Origin: Pisolithus tinctorius
Lineage: Eukaryota; Basidiomycota; Agaricomycetes; Boletales; Pisolithaceae
DNA length: 64,000 nucleotides
NCBI GenBank assembly: GCA_024663395.1
Contig: JANFAH010000019.1
Span: forward strand, 1-64,000
Direction: 5' to 3'
A program made the translations under genes and the position numbers. A model generated the notes under the pieces. The model had not been told where the DNA came from. It saw only the letters and a program-made list of their open reading frames with translations, and ran no database searches. Position 1 is the first letter of the stretch, and every line of letters starts with the position of its first letter. Positions 43,096-52,552 of the stretch are shown one piece after another.

Positions 43096-44447
43096 ACGGA
43101 ACTAGCCCAAGAAGAACACAAGAAGAAACCGAAGGCTGTTCTCCCTGAAGAATACAAAGACTTTGCCTCAGTTTTCGAGAAACCATCTGATGGGGTTTTA
43201 CCTCCATCATGACCATACGACCATGCCATAAACCTTGTAGAGGACTTCGTCCCAAGGTGGCCAAGGCATACCCTCTCTCTCCCTCTGAATGAGAGTCCGC
43301 AGAAAAGTTTATCGAAGAAAACCTTTGAGAGGGAAAGATCCGTCCCTCAAAGTCTCCCCAAGCTGCCCCCTTCTTCTTCGTAGGAAAGAAGGATGGCTCC
43401 CTATGACCCTGCCAAGACTACAGGTATCTGAACAAGAATATGGTGAAGGATGCATACCCCCTTCCCCTCATTTTGGACCTTGTAGACAAACTAAAAGGGG
43501 CCTCCGTCTTCACGAAGATGGATGTCAGATCGGGCTACAACAATGTCCGCATCAAGGAAGGAGACCAATGGAAGGCAGCATTTATCACACACAAAGGACT
43601 TTTCGAACCCACCGTTATGTTCTTCAGTCTCTGTAACTCCCCTGCCACCTTCCAGCGATTCATGAACGACTCTTTCAGAGACATGATCGCCGAAGGATGG
43701 TTGGTTGTCTATATGGATGACCTCCTTATCTTTTCAAATGACCCCGAAGAACATAAACGAAGGACCCGTTGTGTTCTCGAACGAATGAGGGAACTCTCCC
43801 TTCCCTTGAAATTAGAAAAATGTCACTTTGATCTGACCGAGGTCGAATATCTTGGGATGATCATCAAGGAGAATACCGTTGCTATGGACCCCGTCAAGGT
43901 CCAAGGCATTGCCGAATGGCCCGTCCCAAAAAAGGTCAAGGACGTGTGATCCTTCCTAGGATTCGCAAACTTTTACAGAAGATTCATCCCTTACTACTCG
44001 GACATTGCACGACCACTCATTGACCTTACCAAGAAGATGGTCGACTGGAATTGGTCAAAGAAATGTCAGGACGCCTTTGAGCTCCTGAAAAGGATCTTCA
44101 TGGCACAACCAACTCTTCGGATGCCTGATACCTCTCGGCCATTTGCGATTACTACAGATGTGTCCAAGTATGCAACAGGAGGAATCCTCCTTCAAGAAGA
44201 TTCGAACGGACAATGGCAACCCTGTGCCTTTCTGTCCCAATCGTTTAACCCCACAGAAAGGAACTACGACATATATGACAGAGAATTGCTCAGGGTTATT
44301 CGAGCGTTAAAATCTTGGAGACATTACCTCCATGGATCCCCTTTCCCGGTTAAGGTCTTCACAGACCATAAAAATCTGACATACTTCAAATCACCTCAAA
44401 ACTTGAATCGTCGCCAGGCCCTGGCTCCTCGACCTTGCAGACTTTGA
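43096..44447 (+). pseudogene. Ty3 A: reverse transcriptase and RNase H
   Basis: LPEEYKDFASVFEKPSDGVL and YDHAINLVEDFVP lead into RT: VFTKMDVRSGYNNVRIKEGD (motif A), FFSLCNSPATFQRFMND (motif B) and VYMDDLLIFS (motif C, about 43,710). The [15 protein letters not shown] and [16 protein letters not shown] thumb blocks follow. RNase H starts at [20 protein letters not shown] and includes YDIYDRELLRVIRALKSWRH and [16 protein letters not shown] replaces Arg or a similar residue at 43,210, 43,404 and 43,947. A one-base shift in the RRQAL region near 44,415 separates it from the integrase frame. It is clearly a recent pol gene with few lesions. Confidence 0.9.
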
Positions 44448-44453
44448 TCTGCA

Positions 44454-47106
44454 GTTAGAACATGTCCCAGGCAAAGACCTGGCTGCACCAGACGCACTCT
44501 CCCGCCGACCCAATCATATCCCTGACAATGATGAAGATAACAAAGGAGTTACCCTCCTTCCACAAACCTTGTTTGTCAACCTTATTGACACCAGTCTCAC
44601 TCAAAAGGTTGCGTCCTCCTCCATGAAAGACCCCATAGTCCAAACGGCACTCCGTGCCATTGAAAACGTCGACATGCCACTCCCATTTAAATCCCATCTC
44701 TCTGATTGGAGATTTGACAATGGAGTATTACTTTACAAAGATCGGGTGTATATCCCCGATGACCCTATCCTCCATCAGACCGTCGTGTCCAACCATCATG
44801 ACCACCCCTCTGCCGGCCACCCCAGTGTCCTAAAAACCCAACAACTCGTTTCTTCCGAGTTTTGGTGGCCTGGACTTGCGTCTTTTGTCCGAAAATACGT
44901 TGAAGGCTGTGCTGTGTGCCAGCAAAATAAAGTAAATACCCACCCCATGACACCACCCCTTACGCCTATTCCCTCCACCTCGACCCGCCCCTTCCAACAG
45001 ATCTCTTGCGATCTAGTCACTGACCTACCTGTTTCTAATGGCTATGATTCCCTTCTGGTCATGGTAGACCATGGGCTTACAAAGGGGGTAATCTTAACAC
45101 CGACCAAGAAAACTGCTTCTGCTGCTGATATCACAGCATTATTCTTCAAGAAAGTCTACTCCCACTTCAGGTTGTATGACAAAATCATATCAGATCGAGG
45201 CCCTCAGTTTGCCTCCACCTTTGCTAGGGAACTCACTTCCCTTTTAGGATACTCCCTTGCCCTGTCCACAGCGTACCATCCTCAGACCGACAGGGAAACC
45301 GAACGTGTGAATCAAGAAGTGGAGACTTATCTCCGCATCTTTTGCCAGAACGATCCCACCTCGTGGGTAACCAACCTTCCCATGGCGGAATTTGCACACA
45401 ACCACCGACCCCATTCTGTCACACATCAGTCGCCGTTCTACCTCATGTATGGCTATGAACCAACACCCCTTCCATCCCTAGTTGCGGAAACCCACCTTCC
45501 TGCCGCCGAGTCTAGACTCGATGAACTCAGAAAGGCTAGAGAAGAAGCCCTTGCGGCCCACGATCTAGCCAGAAAAACTATGAAAGACTGCTCGTCACGA
45601 CCCTTCACCCCGTTCCAGAAAGGTGATAAGGTTTGGCTAGAAGCACGTAATTTGAAGTGCTCCTATGAAAATAGGAAACTCGCACCTAAACGAGAAGGAC
45701 CCTTCACAATCTCCGACATCCTATCTCCGATTACGTATCGTCTTGCGATCCCCACACGATGGAAGGTCCATAACGTTTTCCATGCTTCTCTCTTATCGCC
45801 CTATCGCGAAAATGACATTCACGGACCAAACTTCCCGGCTCCACCGCCTGACCTTGTCAACGAGGAGGAGGAATATGAAGTTGAGGCGATAGTCGGCCAC
45901 AAAAGATCTGGCCACAGACATGCCTTTTTAATCAAATGGAAAGGCTACCCTTCTTCCGAAAACTCGTGGCAGAAAGAGTCACACCTTGAACATGCGGATG
46001 ATATGCTCTCCGCCTATAAGAAATGGTTCCCCAAAGACTTCCCCCTCCAGAAACAACCTACTCAATGCTCCACCTGCACTGTCAGAAACATCTCTCTTGA
46101 AATGCCTCCTCGCCGTTACACCTATCCTCGTGAACCCTCCCGTTGCCACACTCTGTTTGCTCATCAGCAACGACAACCCACTAGTGATCAAATGATCGCC
46201 TCTTACCGACTCTTCATTGCTGATCCTGCCATCATTGGCACTGTTTATCACGAGGTGGACAAGGACTCTCCACTTGACCTCGTGTATCATGCTACTATCC
46301 AAGCCCTTTGGCTTGAGGAACTCTCCCATTATGTCAATCGCCAGAATCCCCTCCTTTCTCCCACTCGTACTATCTTGAATGAAATCACCATCCAGCAAGT
46401 TCCCCTCTTGCTTAAACTCTTTGATGTCCTTGGAGGTGCAGACCTCATCTATAACGTTCGCCAGTACCCTACGTTGATCGCTCCTCCCCCTCCTGGGTCT
46501 AGAAGACCCTCGACTGCAACTTCCCCTCTGGTTTCCTCCGCATCGTCCTCCCCCCCAGCACCGTCGTCGTCATCATCCTCCCACTCATCTCGCTCTCTCT
46601 GTAGAGCTGATAGACCTCGTGCCTGTTGTATATCAGGCCCTAACCCACGACCTTGCGAGTCTCATGACTCCCCATCTGAAGTAGACCCTGAGACTGCTTT
46701 CGGCGTCTCCCGTGCAGAACTCGACTACACGTTAAACATCGTCGAAACCCTTGCACAGTTACCGCCGTCTCCTGTGCTGAATGCCTTGACCAAGTTCGAC
46801 ATACCTCTTACTCTGTCTGATCCACACTATCGTCAAGTGTGTTACGTCTGCCGCCGTCTCGGCCATATCCGCGTCAACTGTGGACTGTACGAATGTCCTC
46901 TTTGCCACGCCACTCGTCCTGGGCATACTCAGGCCCAGTGTCCTTCCGTCCGCCCTCGCCGTCCTTTACAGGACAGAATAGCTACCCCTGCCCTGGTAGA
47001 TGATCGTACCCTCATTGGGAGCGAGGATAATGACTTGTACGACAATGACTTTGACTTCGATGACTCTGCCATCAGTAACATGACCGGAGAGCCTTATGGA
47101 GAGTAG
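44454..47106 (+). CDS. Ty3 A: integrase, chromodomain and zinc-knuckle C-terminal extension
   Basis: The open 845-codon frame (44,569-47,106) is preceded in the same pol sequence by EHVPGKDLAAPDALSRRPNH. The HHCC zinc region is NHHDHPSAGHPSV...CAVCQQNK. The catalytic triad is in CDLVTDLP, ISDRGPQF and HPQTDRETERVN. GDKVWLEARNLK (GPY/F-side) and a chromodomain (EEEYEVEAIVGHKRSGHRHA ... LIKWKGYPSSENSW, about 45,870-46,000) follow. About 310 more residues come after that: LDLVYHATIQALWLEELSHY, a Ser/Pro-rich linker, then CYVCRRLGHIRVNC (from residue 758) and CPLCHATRPGHTQAQC, ending in an acidic tail. The extension after the chromodomain is unusual for chromoviruses. It is conserved in element B. 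Confidence 0.9.
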
Positions 47107-47130
47107 TTGAAGTCAGGGACTTCAACACTT

Positions 47131-47140
47131 AGAAAGGGGG
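47131..47140 (+). promoter_or_regulatory. Ty3 A polypurine tract
   Basis: AGAAAGGGGG followed by TAA and then the 3' LTR (TGTTACG). The two or three bases between tract and LTR, matched by the two-base gap between 5' LTR and primer site, fit trimming of the DNA ends by integrase. Confidence 0.8.
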
Positions 47141-47143
47141 TAA

Positions 47144-47596
47144 TGTTACGTTTCACCCCTAACTTTTCCTTTTCTGTTGTATGTTTACCTCGTTTGTGAT
47201 CCATTGGACTTAGTTTCCTTTTAAAGCTGTCTTCTCTCTGATCCGACGGCTCTCTGTTCCCACCACTAGCATTACTGGCTCATTACATGCTTAGGACATG
47301 TGTCATCATTGTTCAACCAATGGCGTAGTTGCCTCGTTACATGCAGACACCTCATGGTCCGTTTCTGTGTAGTATTTAGACTGCCGGCTCAAGTCCTGGA
47401 AACCCAGACTTGAGCTGCTCAATCATGCACAGCGTTCTCAGAACTTCGCCCTCAGTGTCCCTTACCAGGACCACTCTTATCGGCGTTGCCCCAAATCCTC
47501 TGTCGTTTACAGAGGTTGCTGCAGCCATTTGCTCAGTAGAAACCTTAGTCTGCGATTCAAGCTCTCCCTACGTCTTGACTTCAGTCGAGCATAACA
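47144..47596 (+). repeat. Ty3 A 3' LTR
   Basis: 453 bp, same length as the 5' LTR, from TGTTACGTTTCACCCC to CGAGCATAACA. It keeps the 11-nt start sequence AGACTTGAGCT (near 47,406) and the TATTTA box. Confidence 0.95.
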
Positions 47597-47999
47597 GGAA
47601 TAAGTACTCCCTACTAAGGGGATTTAATTATTTTATCTTTTCTACTGTATTTTTGCTTTGATTTACATTAGTGATACTTAGCCTACCTGTGTGGCGCATT
47701 TTTGGTAGCTTAGTCAGCAATTTTTGCGCACTAGTGTATGCCTACAGTACACAAAAAAAAGGAGGAATGAGACTGTGAGACAGTGACATTAAAAGACTGC
47801 AAACAAAAGACTGTGACAAGCCCTCATTGAGGCACTCCCAGATGACCTCCAGACACCATTACTCACTCATTTCACTGCTCCATTCATTCTTCCCAGCTTA
47901 AATCCATTCCTTTGTCTCTTTTCACTGATCCAAGCTCAGAACCCCTCTGGGTCAAACTAGACCCAATTCTATCTACCCCTAGGAGTCCACTGCTTTGCT

Positions 48000-49005
48000 A
48001 AATTCTTGACCTACAGTGTCTATGATGTTATTATGCATGCCTGGTCTGACTCCACTAGAGAAACATACAGCTTGGGCCTTCTTGCCTTTCACACTTTCTG
48101 CAATGCCAAGGGCATCCCAGAAGACCAGTGTGCTCCAGCCTCCTCAGACCTCATCTCATTTTTCATCTTGACCATGGCTGGCCTGTACACAAACACAGCC
48201 ATAGTCAACTATCTCAATGGCAAGCATGCCTGGCACATCATCCACAGCATACCTTGGGCCCTCAATGAAATCGAAACCAATGCCTTGCTCAAGGCATCCA
48301 AATCCCTATCCCCCCCCACATCCAAATGTCCCCCATGCAAACCATACATGGTCAAGGTCATTCAAAAAATCCATGCCAATTGAGACCTCAACATTCCCCT
48401 CAATGCAGCTGTCTTCACATGCTTGATGACCATCTTCTTCACCACCACATGCACTGGAGAGTTCACCATAGCCAACCTTAAAGTGTTCAACCCATCACTG
48501 CACATCACTTGTCAGAACTTCAGCATTCAATGCAATCAACAAGGCTTAGAGGTAACCAATTTTCATATTCCCTGCACCAAAACTGCACCTTTTGCAGAAG
48601 ATGTCAGCTGGGCCAAGCAAGATGGTCCCACCAACCCCAGAGAGCCCTAGAAAGGCACCTTAAACTCAATGATCCTCCCCAGTCAGGACACCTCTTTGCC
48701 TATCACACCAAGAACAGTCATCACCCCCTAACCAGACACACCTTCCTGAAAACACTCAAATCAGCTCTCAAGAAAGCAGGATTGCCTCCCCTCAAAGGGC
48801 ATGGGATACACATACAGTAGGATTGACCCTAGAATATCTCAGGAACATGCCGTTTGATGTCATCAAGGTAAAGGGCCACTGGGCAAGCAACACTTTCCTC
48901 ATATACCTTCATCAACATGCTCAAATCCTAGCTCCCTACCTACAATCCAAACCCAAATTGCACAACAATTTCCTCCACTACACATTACCTCCAGTACAAT
49001 AACAA
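48000..49005 (+). pseudogene. RT-YR element: tyrosine recombinase
   Basis: The core-binding part reads VIMHAWSDSTRETYSLGLL, FHTFCNAKGIPEDQCAPASS and YLNGKHAWHIIHSIPW. The catalytic part reads PLNAAVFTCLMTIFF, then TCTGEFTI where the family has (A)RLGEFT. PCTKTAPFAEDVSWAKQDGP and ERHLKLNDPPQSGHLFAYHT follow, then KGHGIHI (family GHGIRI) and, in a shifted frame, LRNMPFDVIKVKGHWASNTF with the expected H/W and the Tyr of IYLHQHAQIL. Two catalytic Arg are lost (CGT to TGT and CGC to CAC, both CpG changes). A TGA near 48,382 and a frame change near 48,820 add to this. The enzyme would have integrated a circular cDNA. Confidence 0.75.
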
Positions 49006-49640
49006 CCTGGTAAGCAGCATCCCTCTGCCTAAGCCATGGGTAACAATGCTTACTGCATGCATTGTTGGTCCTCCTGCTCCTACAACCTGGGGATTCACAG
49101 CTCATGCCCACCAACAGGTCACCACTGCCACTTGGGGCCAGAAAGTGCTTCATGCTTCTCCCAGTCACTATACTCTCCTGTACCACACATCATATTAGCT
49201 TTACCTTTACATCTTCCCCCTGTACCTACTCCCATAGCTACACTGCCTTTATCCTACACCTGCACAACCTGAGCAACATCCAAAGAGTAGCAATAAAACA
49301 CATTAGAAGTAAGTATATGTGCCATAGGACAGGCAAACTAGAGTCAGGAGTGTGTTTCCATGCATGTGTGACTCAGTTGGTTTGAGAAGGGCTCATGACT
49401 TGTTGCAAGACTTATTGGACATGATACATGATGTAAGTGAGTGTATGCATCCTCTGGGGTTACCATACTCACCTCAGCATTGTAGACACAATGACTGAGG
49501 TGTAAACTAAAGTAAATAACTCTATAAGTGCAAGTGTGTTAGGCACATGACTGTTGACTCCAACATCATCCACTAAATTTATCAAGTTTGTTGTGTCTGC
49601 AACTGTACAAGTACTAGCAAATATTTAGGGCAGTATTTAT
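49006..49640. other. Spacer between the repeat block and the gene island
   Basis: CpG-poor and AT-rich, with no ORF that can be supported. At about 49,640 (ATTTATCGCCGGC) the CpG frequency rises sharply and stays high to about 55,550. This marks the border of the gene-like island. Confidence 0.4.
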
Positions 49641-49671
49641 CGCCGGCATTGGTAAAATAGTGCGAACAAGC

Positions 49672-52405
49672 CTAGTTAGGCCCCGTCGTCGGAAGTACTA
49701 CGGATTTAATCAGCCGCGGACGCTTGCTCTCCTCGCTCGTCCATATTCTCGCGCTGTACCTGATCATCCTCACGACGCTTGTCCCCTTGTCAAAACTCGA
49801 GATTATGAGTTCCAGCATGTCCATATCATGCTGAGCTTTGATGAGAGCCCCGTCGGATACCCCGGGGGGCCGCCAGATTTCTCTGTTCACATTCAGGGGA
49901 TACCGTACTTCTCCAATCTTTCCTGCCCAGATCGAAGTCAACGAACATGACTCAGTCATGTCAGATCCCGACACCATAATGCTCATGCTACGAACGTCAC
50001 CATGAACATAGCCATGGTAATGTAAGTCATCAAGGTGGGTTTCTGATCCGTTCGAAAACCAAAGGAGGCGGGTCAACATCACAGAGTTGCTTGTAACCGT
50101 CCAGTGAATCCATCACTACCATGTACCATCCCCCATGTAGCACGTCGAAGCCGCGGAGCGCTGGTGCCCGTCCTCGTGATGCGGAGAACAGGTGAACCTC
50201 CATCGAATAATGACGCACAAATTTGATACAAAGGGGCTCGCCAGCGAGAGTACCAAAAAAGATAAGCTTGTCTGGGTACTGCGATATGTATTCAAATTCT
50301 TCCGTTGCGTTACTCCCAAGAGACTTGAAGGAGGTGGGATATGGGAACAGTTGCGAATGGTGAGAGGTGGATGGGACATTATTCAGTGATAGACTTCGAT
50401 AATACCCTTTAAGCGTGAGAACAGCTGTCTTAAACGCTTTAAGGTGACGAGCCACTGTTGTCTGCATATAGGTATCGGTTGGATGGTAGTGGAGTGGGAG
50501 AACGAACGAGAGAGGTTGGATAACAGGGCGAACGTTCCACGCTGCTCCTGCAAACATAATCAATGGTCCTGATTGAAAATACGGTTATTCATGGTGCATA
50601 GCGAGCAGCAAGAACAAATTGAACAGACCGAAAAGAAGAATGATGAAGCAAGGTAAAGGTGACCACGCCATCGTTTCCGCGTACTGTCTCGAAAACTCCA
50701 TGTAATAGAGAGTCGCTCGGTTATAGGGATCAGCTTGCGTGCTACCCACTTCATTTTTGATGTCAGCGATGGCATAGCGATAGTCTCCTTCGCGCATATC
50801 CCCGTCTGTCATGTAGCCGTGATGTGTCGCGGATGGCACGAAAGTCAGACCCCACCCTTTAAACAGCTCACGGAGTTGAACAGCCCGCTCCCGTTCATCA
50901 TCATAATGGTTTGACATCATAGTGTGCAGCTTCATCACGAAAGAGTTATCTTCATAAGTCGGTTCAACCACGTTACATGCATGAAGGAAGTCACCAAATG
51001 CGCGGTGAAGTAACGTCGGAGGGACGATGGCCACAGCATCGGCAGGGCGGTTGCAGTAAATAGTCTGAGCATCGATCGCTTGAAACTTGTAAAATTCGGA
51101 CGGTTGCGCAATGGAAGACGGGGCATTTGGCTTAACTTGGGCAAGGAAAGCACTCGCTGTTCCGACACGCGTGTTGCGGATGCAAAGGAAGCGACGATGG
51201 TGGAGGCGCACGCGATCGTGCTAAACGCAAAACATCGTCAGCGATACCAGAAGCCAAGACGAAGATGGCCGGGCTCACAAGAACGAGGTGCTTCGAAGAC
51301 TATATGAAGATGCTTCTCAAGAGGAACGTCAGAGAAGCTATCAGACAGGAGTCTCCATGGCTCGAGAGCCTGACCATGACTTAGCTTCAAGTCTTCAAGG
51401 CTCCGCCGAAGGTCCTCGTTGCATGGCAGGGAAACCTTGTAAAGAACCATAAAATGCTCATTCACGTCGCTTAATGCCACTGACTTCTCGTTTCTTTATA
51501 GCGCGTTTGAGGCCTCCAACAGTCAGCGTGCTTGAAATCTCGATGGGGAAAATGTCGAGAGTATCGTCACCCCACTCCCAGCAGTTAAGGGTCATTTTGG
51601 GGGCGACGACAAGGGGTGTAATTGTGGGTACAACTATAGGGGTTAGTATAGCTCAAGAAGGCCGTAGAGCCACTTACAATCGGGGGAAGGAAACTGGACG
51701 ACAACACAGAAAGTCTCGAGAACTGGAGTACCCTCGAAACATGCGGATATCTTGTGCCTCCCGTTGAGAAGCGTACCGTCATCGTTTCATGTTGAGACTC
51801 TCCAGGAGATGACCCTCCCGAGATCCTGAACAGCTTGATGGAAGAATGGGGCAAATAACTGAAATTATTATGACTTTTTTGGATTTGCTGTTTGAGCGTC
51901 GTGACGTCTTCATGCGATTGGATCCGAACGATTCGTTTCTCCGATGGATCTGCGCCTCGAAACCAGTAGTAGATCTCTGGGTATGGTGCATCTGCAAAGC
52001 AGGTATGAGCGGCCAGGAAAGCTTGGATCGCAGCGGCGACATACCTACTATGATATGGAGGTGGCGCTTGGGTGGTGGTGCCGGGAACACCTCTGATAAC
52101 TTATCCTGGTTCCTCAAGAGTTCTCCATCCTTGGAGAGGACGACACCGCCAAGATTCTCCTCTCGCAAGGGATCCTTGAGTTTGAACAGCCGGAGTTGTG
52201 AGAGCGGAACATCGAGTTCTTCATTTTCTTTGATAAGTTGTTTGAGGGTATTGACCTTTTCTGCCGGCGAAATCGTGATGTGGGAACTGCTATCACCGGA
52301 GGTACCTCGCACCCAGAAGGAGAGGGTTAAATCGTCGGACATGGTGTTAGATTTGGCAAGTCGTGCGTAGTCCGAACGCGTCCGCTCCGAGTCGTGAGAA
52401 TCCAC
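49672..52405 (-). pseudogene. Crinkler-type protein: three N-terminal modules plus kinase-like domain
   Basis: Minus-strand gene with at least four introns (51,992-52,044; about 51,634-51,677 with TACTAAC branch; about 51,220-51,276; 50,569-50,684). Three successive ubiquitin-like Crinkler N-terminal modules can be read: LSFWVRGTSGDSSSHITISP...RHLHIIV; IYYWFRGADPSEKRIVRIQS...CVVVQFPSPD; TLNCWEWGDDTLDIFPIEIS...HLHIVF. A middle domain (SSIAQPSEFYKFQAIDAQTI) and a kinase-like domain follow, with LCIKFVRRY-like Lys (LCIKFVRHY), GGWYMVVMDSLDGY, YVHGDVRSMSIMV and WAGKIGEVRYPLNVN. Single-base shifts occur near 51,500, 51,760, 50,040 and around the VDFD motif (49,945), some in short base runs. It is therefore either a recent pseudogene or affected by assembly errors. 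In fungi such proteins are thought to be effector- or immunity-like, and the role here is unknown. Confidence 0.7.
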
Positions 52406-52552
52406 TTCCGTTCTAAGGCCCTATACTCTCTCCAGAGAACAAGCTTCATTGCACAAAGTACTGCTCAACGGAGAGCATACTCTTGAAAGCACGACAATAC
52501 CAGCCCCTGGTGTCTCCGCTGCTCTGCAACCGGACCTAACTTCATTTAAATC

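Larger units (their letters stand above)
38864..47596 (+). mobile_element. Ty3 element A (chromovirus), full length with TSD GGAAT
   Basis: The complete element has 453-bp LTRs at 38,864-39,316 and 47,144-47,596, 7-bp inverted LTR tips TGTTACG/CGTAACA, and a 5-bp target duplication GGAAT at 38,859-38,863 and 47,597-47,601. Without the nested L9 it is about 6.8 kb. The order is gag, protease, RT, RNase H, integrase, chromodomain and a long C-terminal extension. Gag and pol carry a few frameshifts and three TGA codons at likely Arg positions, so it is not autonomous, but the integrase ORF of 845 codons is intact. Confidence 0.95.
38851..47765 (+). repeat. Short interspersed repeat, copy 2, interrupted by Ty3 A
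   Basis: CATTGTAGGGAAT at 38,851-38,863 continues at 47,602 with AAGTACTCCCTACTAAGGGG and runs to CCTACAGTACACAAAAAAAA near 47,762. Shared landmarks with copy 1 (13,727-13,892, opposite strand) are the terminal CATTGTAGGGAAT, the CCCTACTA.GGGGA hairpin arm, TACTTAG and GCTTAGTCAGC. The Ty3 insertion hit the loop between the two hairpin arms. Confidence 0.55.
36896..49010 (+). mobile_element. RT plus tyrosine-recombinase retroelement (DIRS-like), interrupted
   Basis: An RT-RNase H region (36,896-38,500) and a tyrosine recombinase region (48,000-49,005) lie in the same orientation. They are separated only by a Pro-rich stretch, a short interspersed repeat and the inserted Ty3 element A. Basidiomycete elements with exactly this RT-RH-YR order are known and resemble the DIRS order. 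Their termini are not simple LTRs, and I could not define the ends here. Ty3 B lies immediately upstream (its LTR ends at 36,895), so the 5' side is probably also truncated. Confidence 0.6.
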
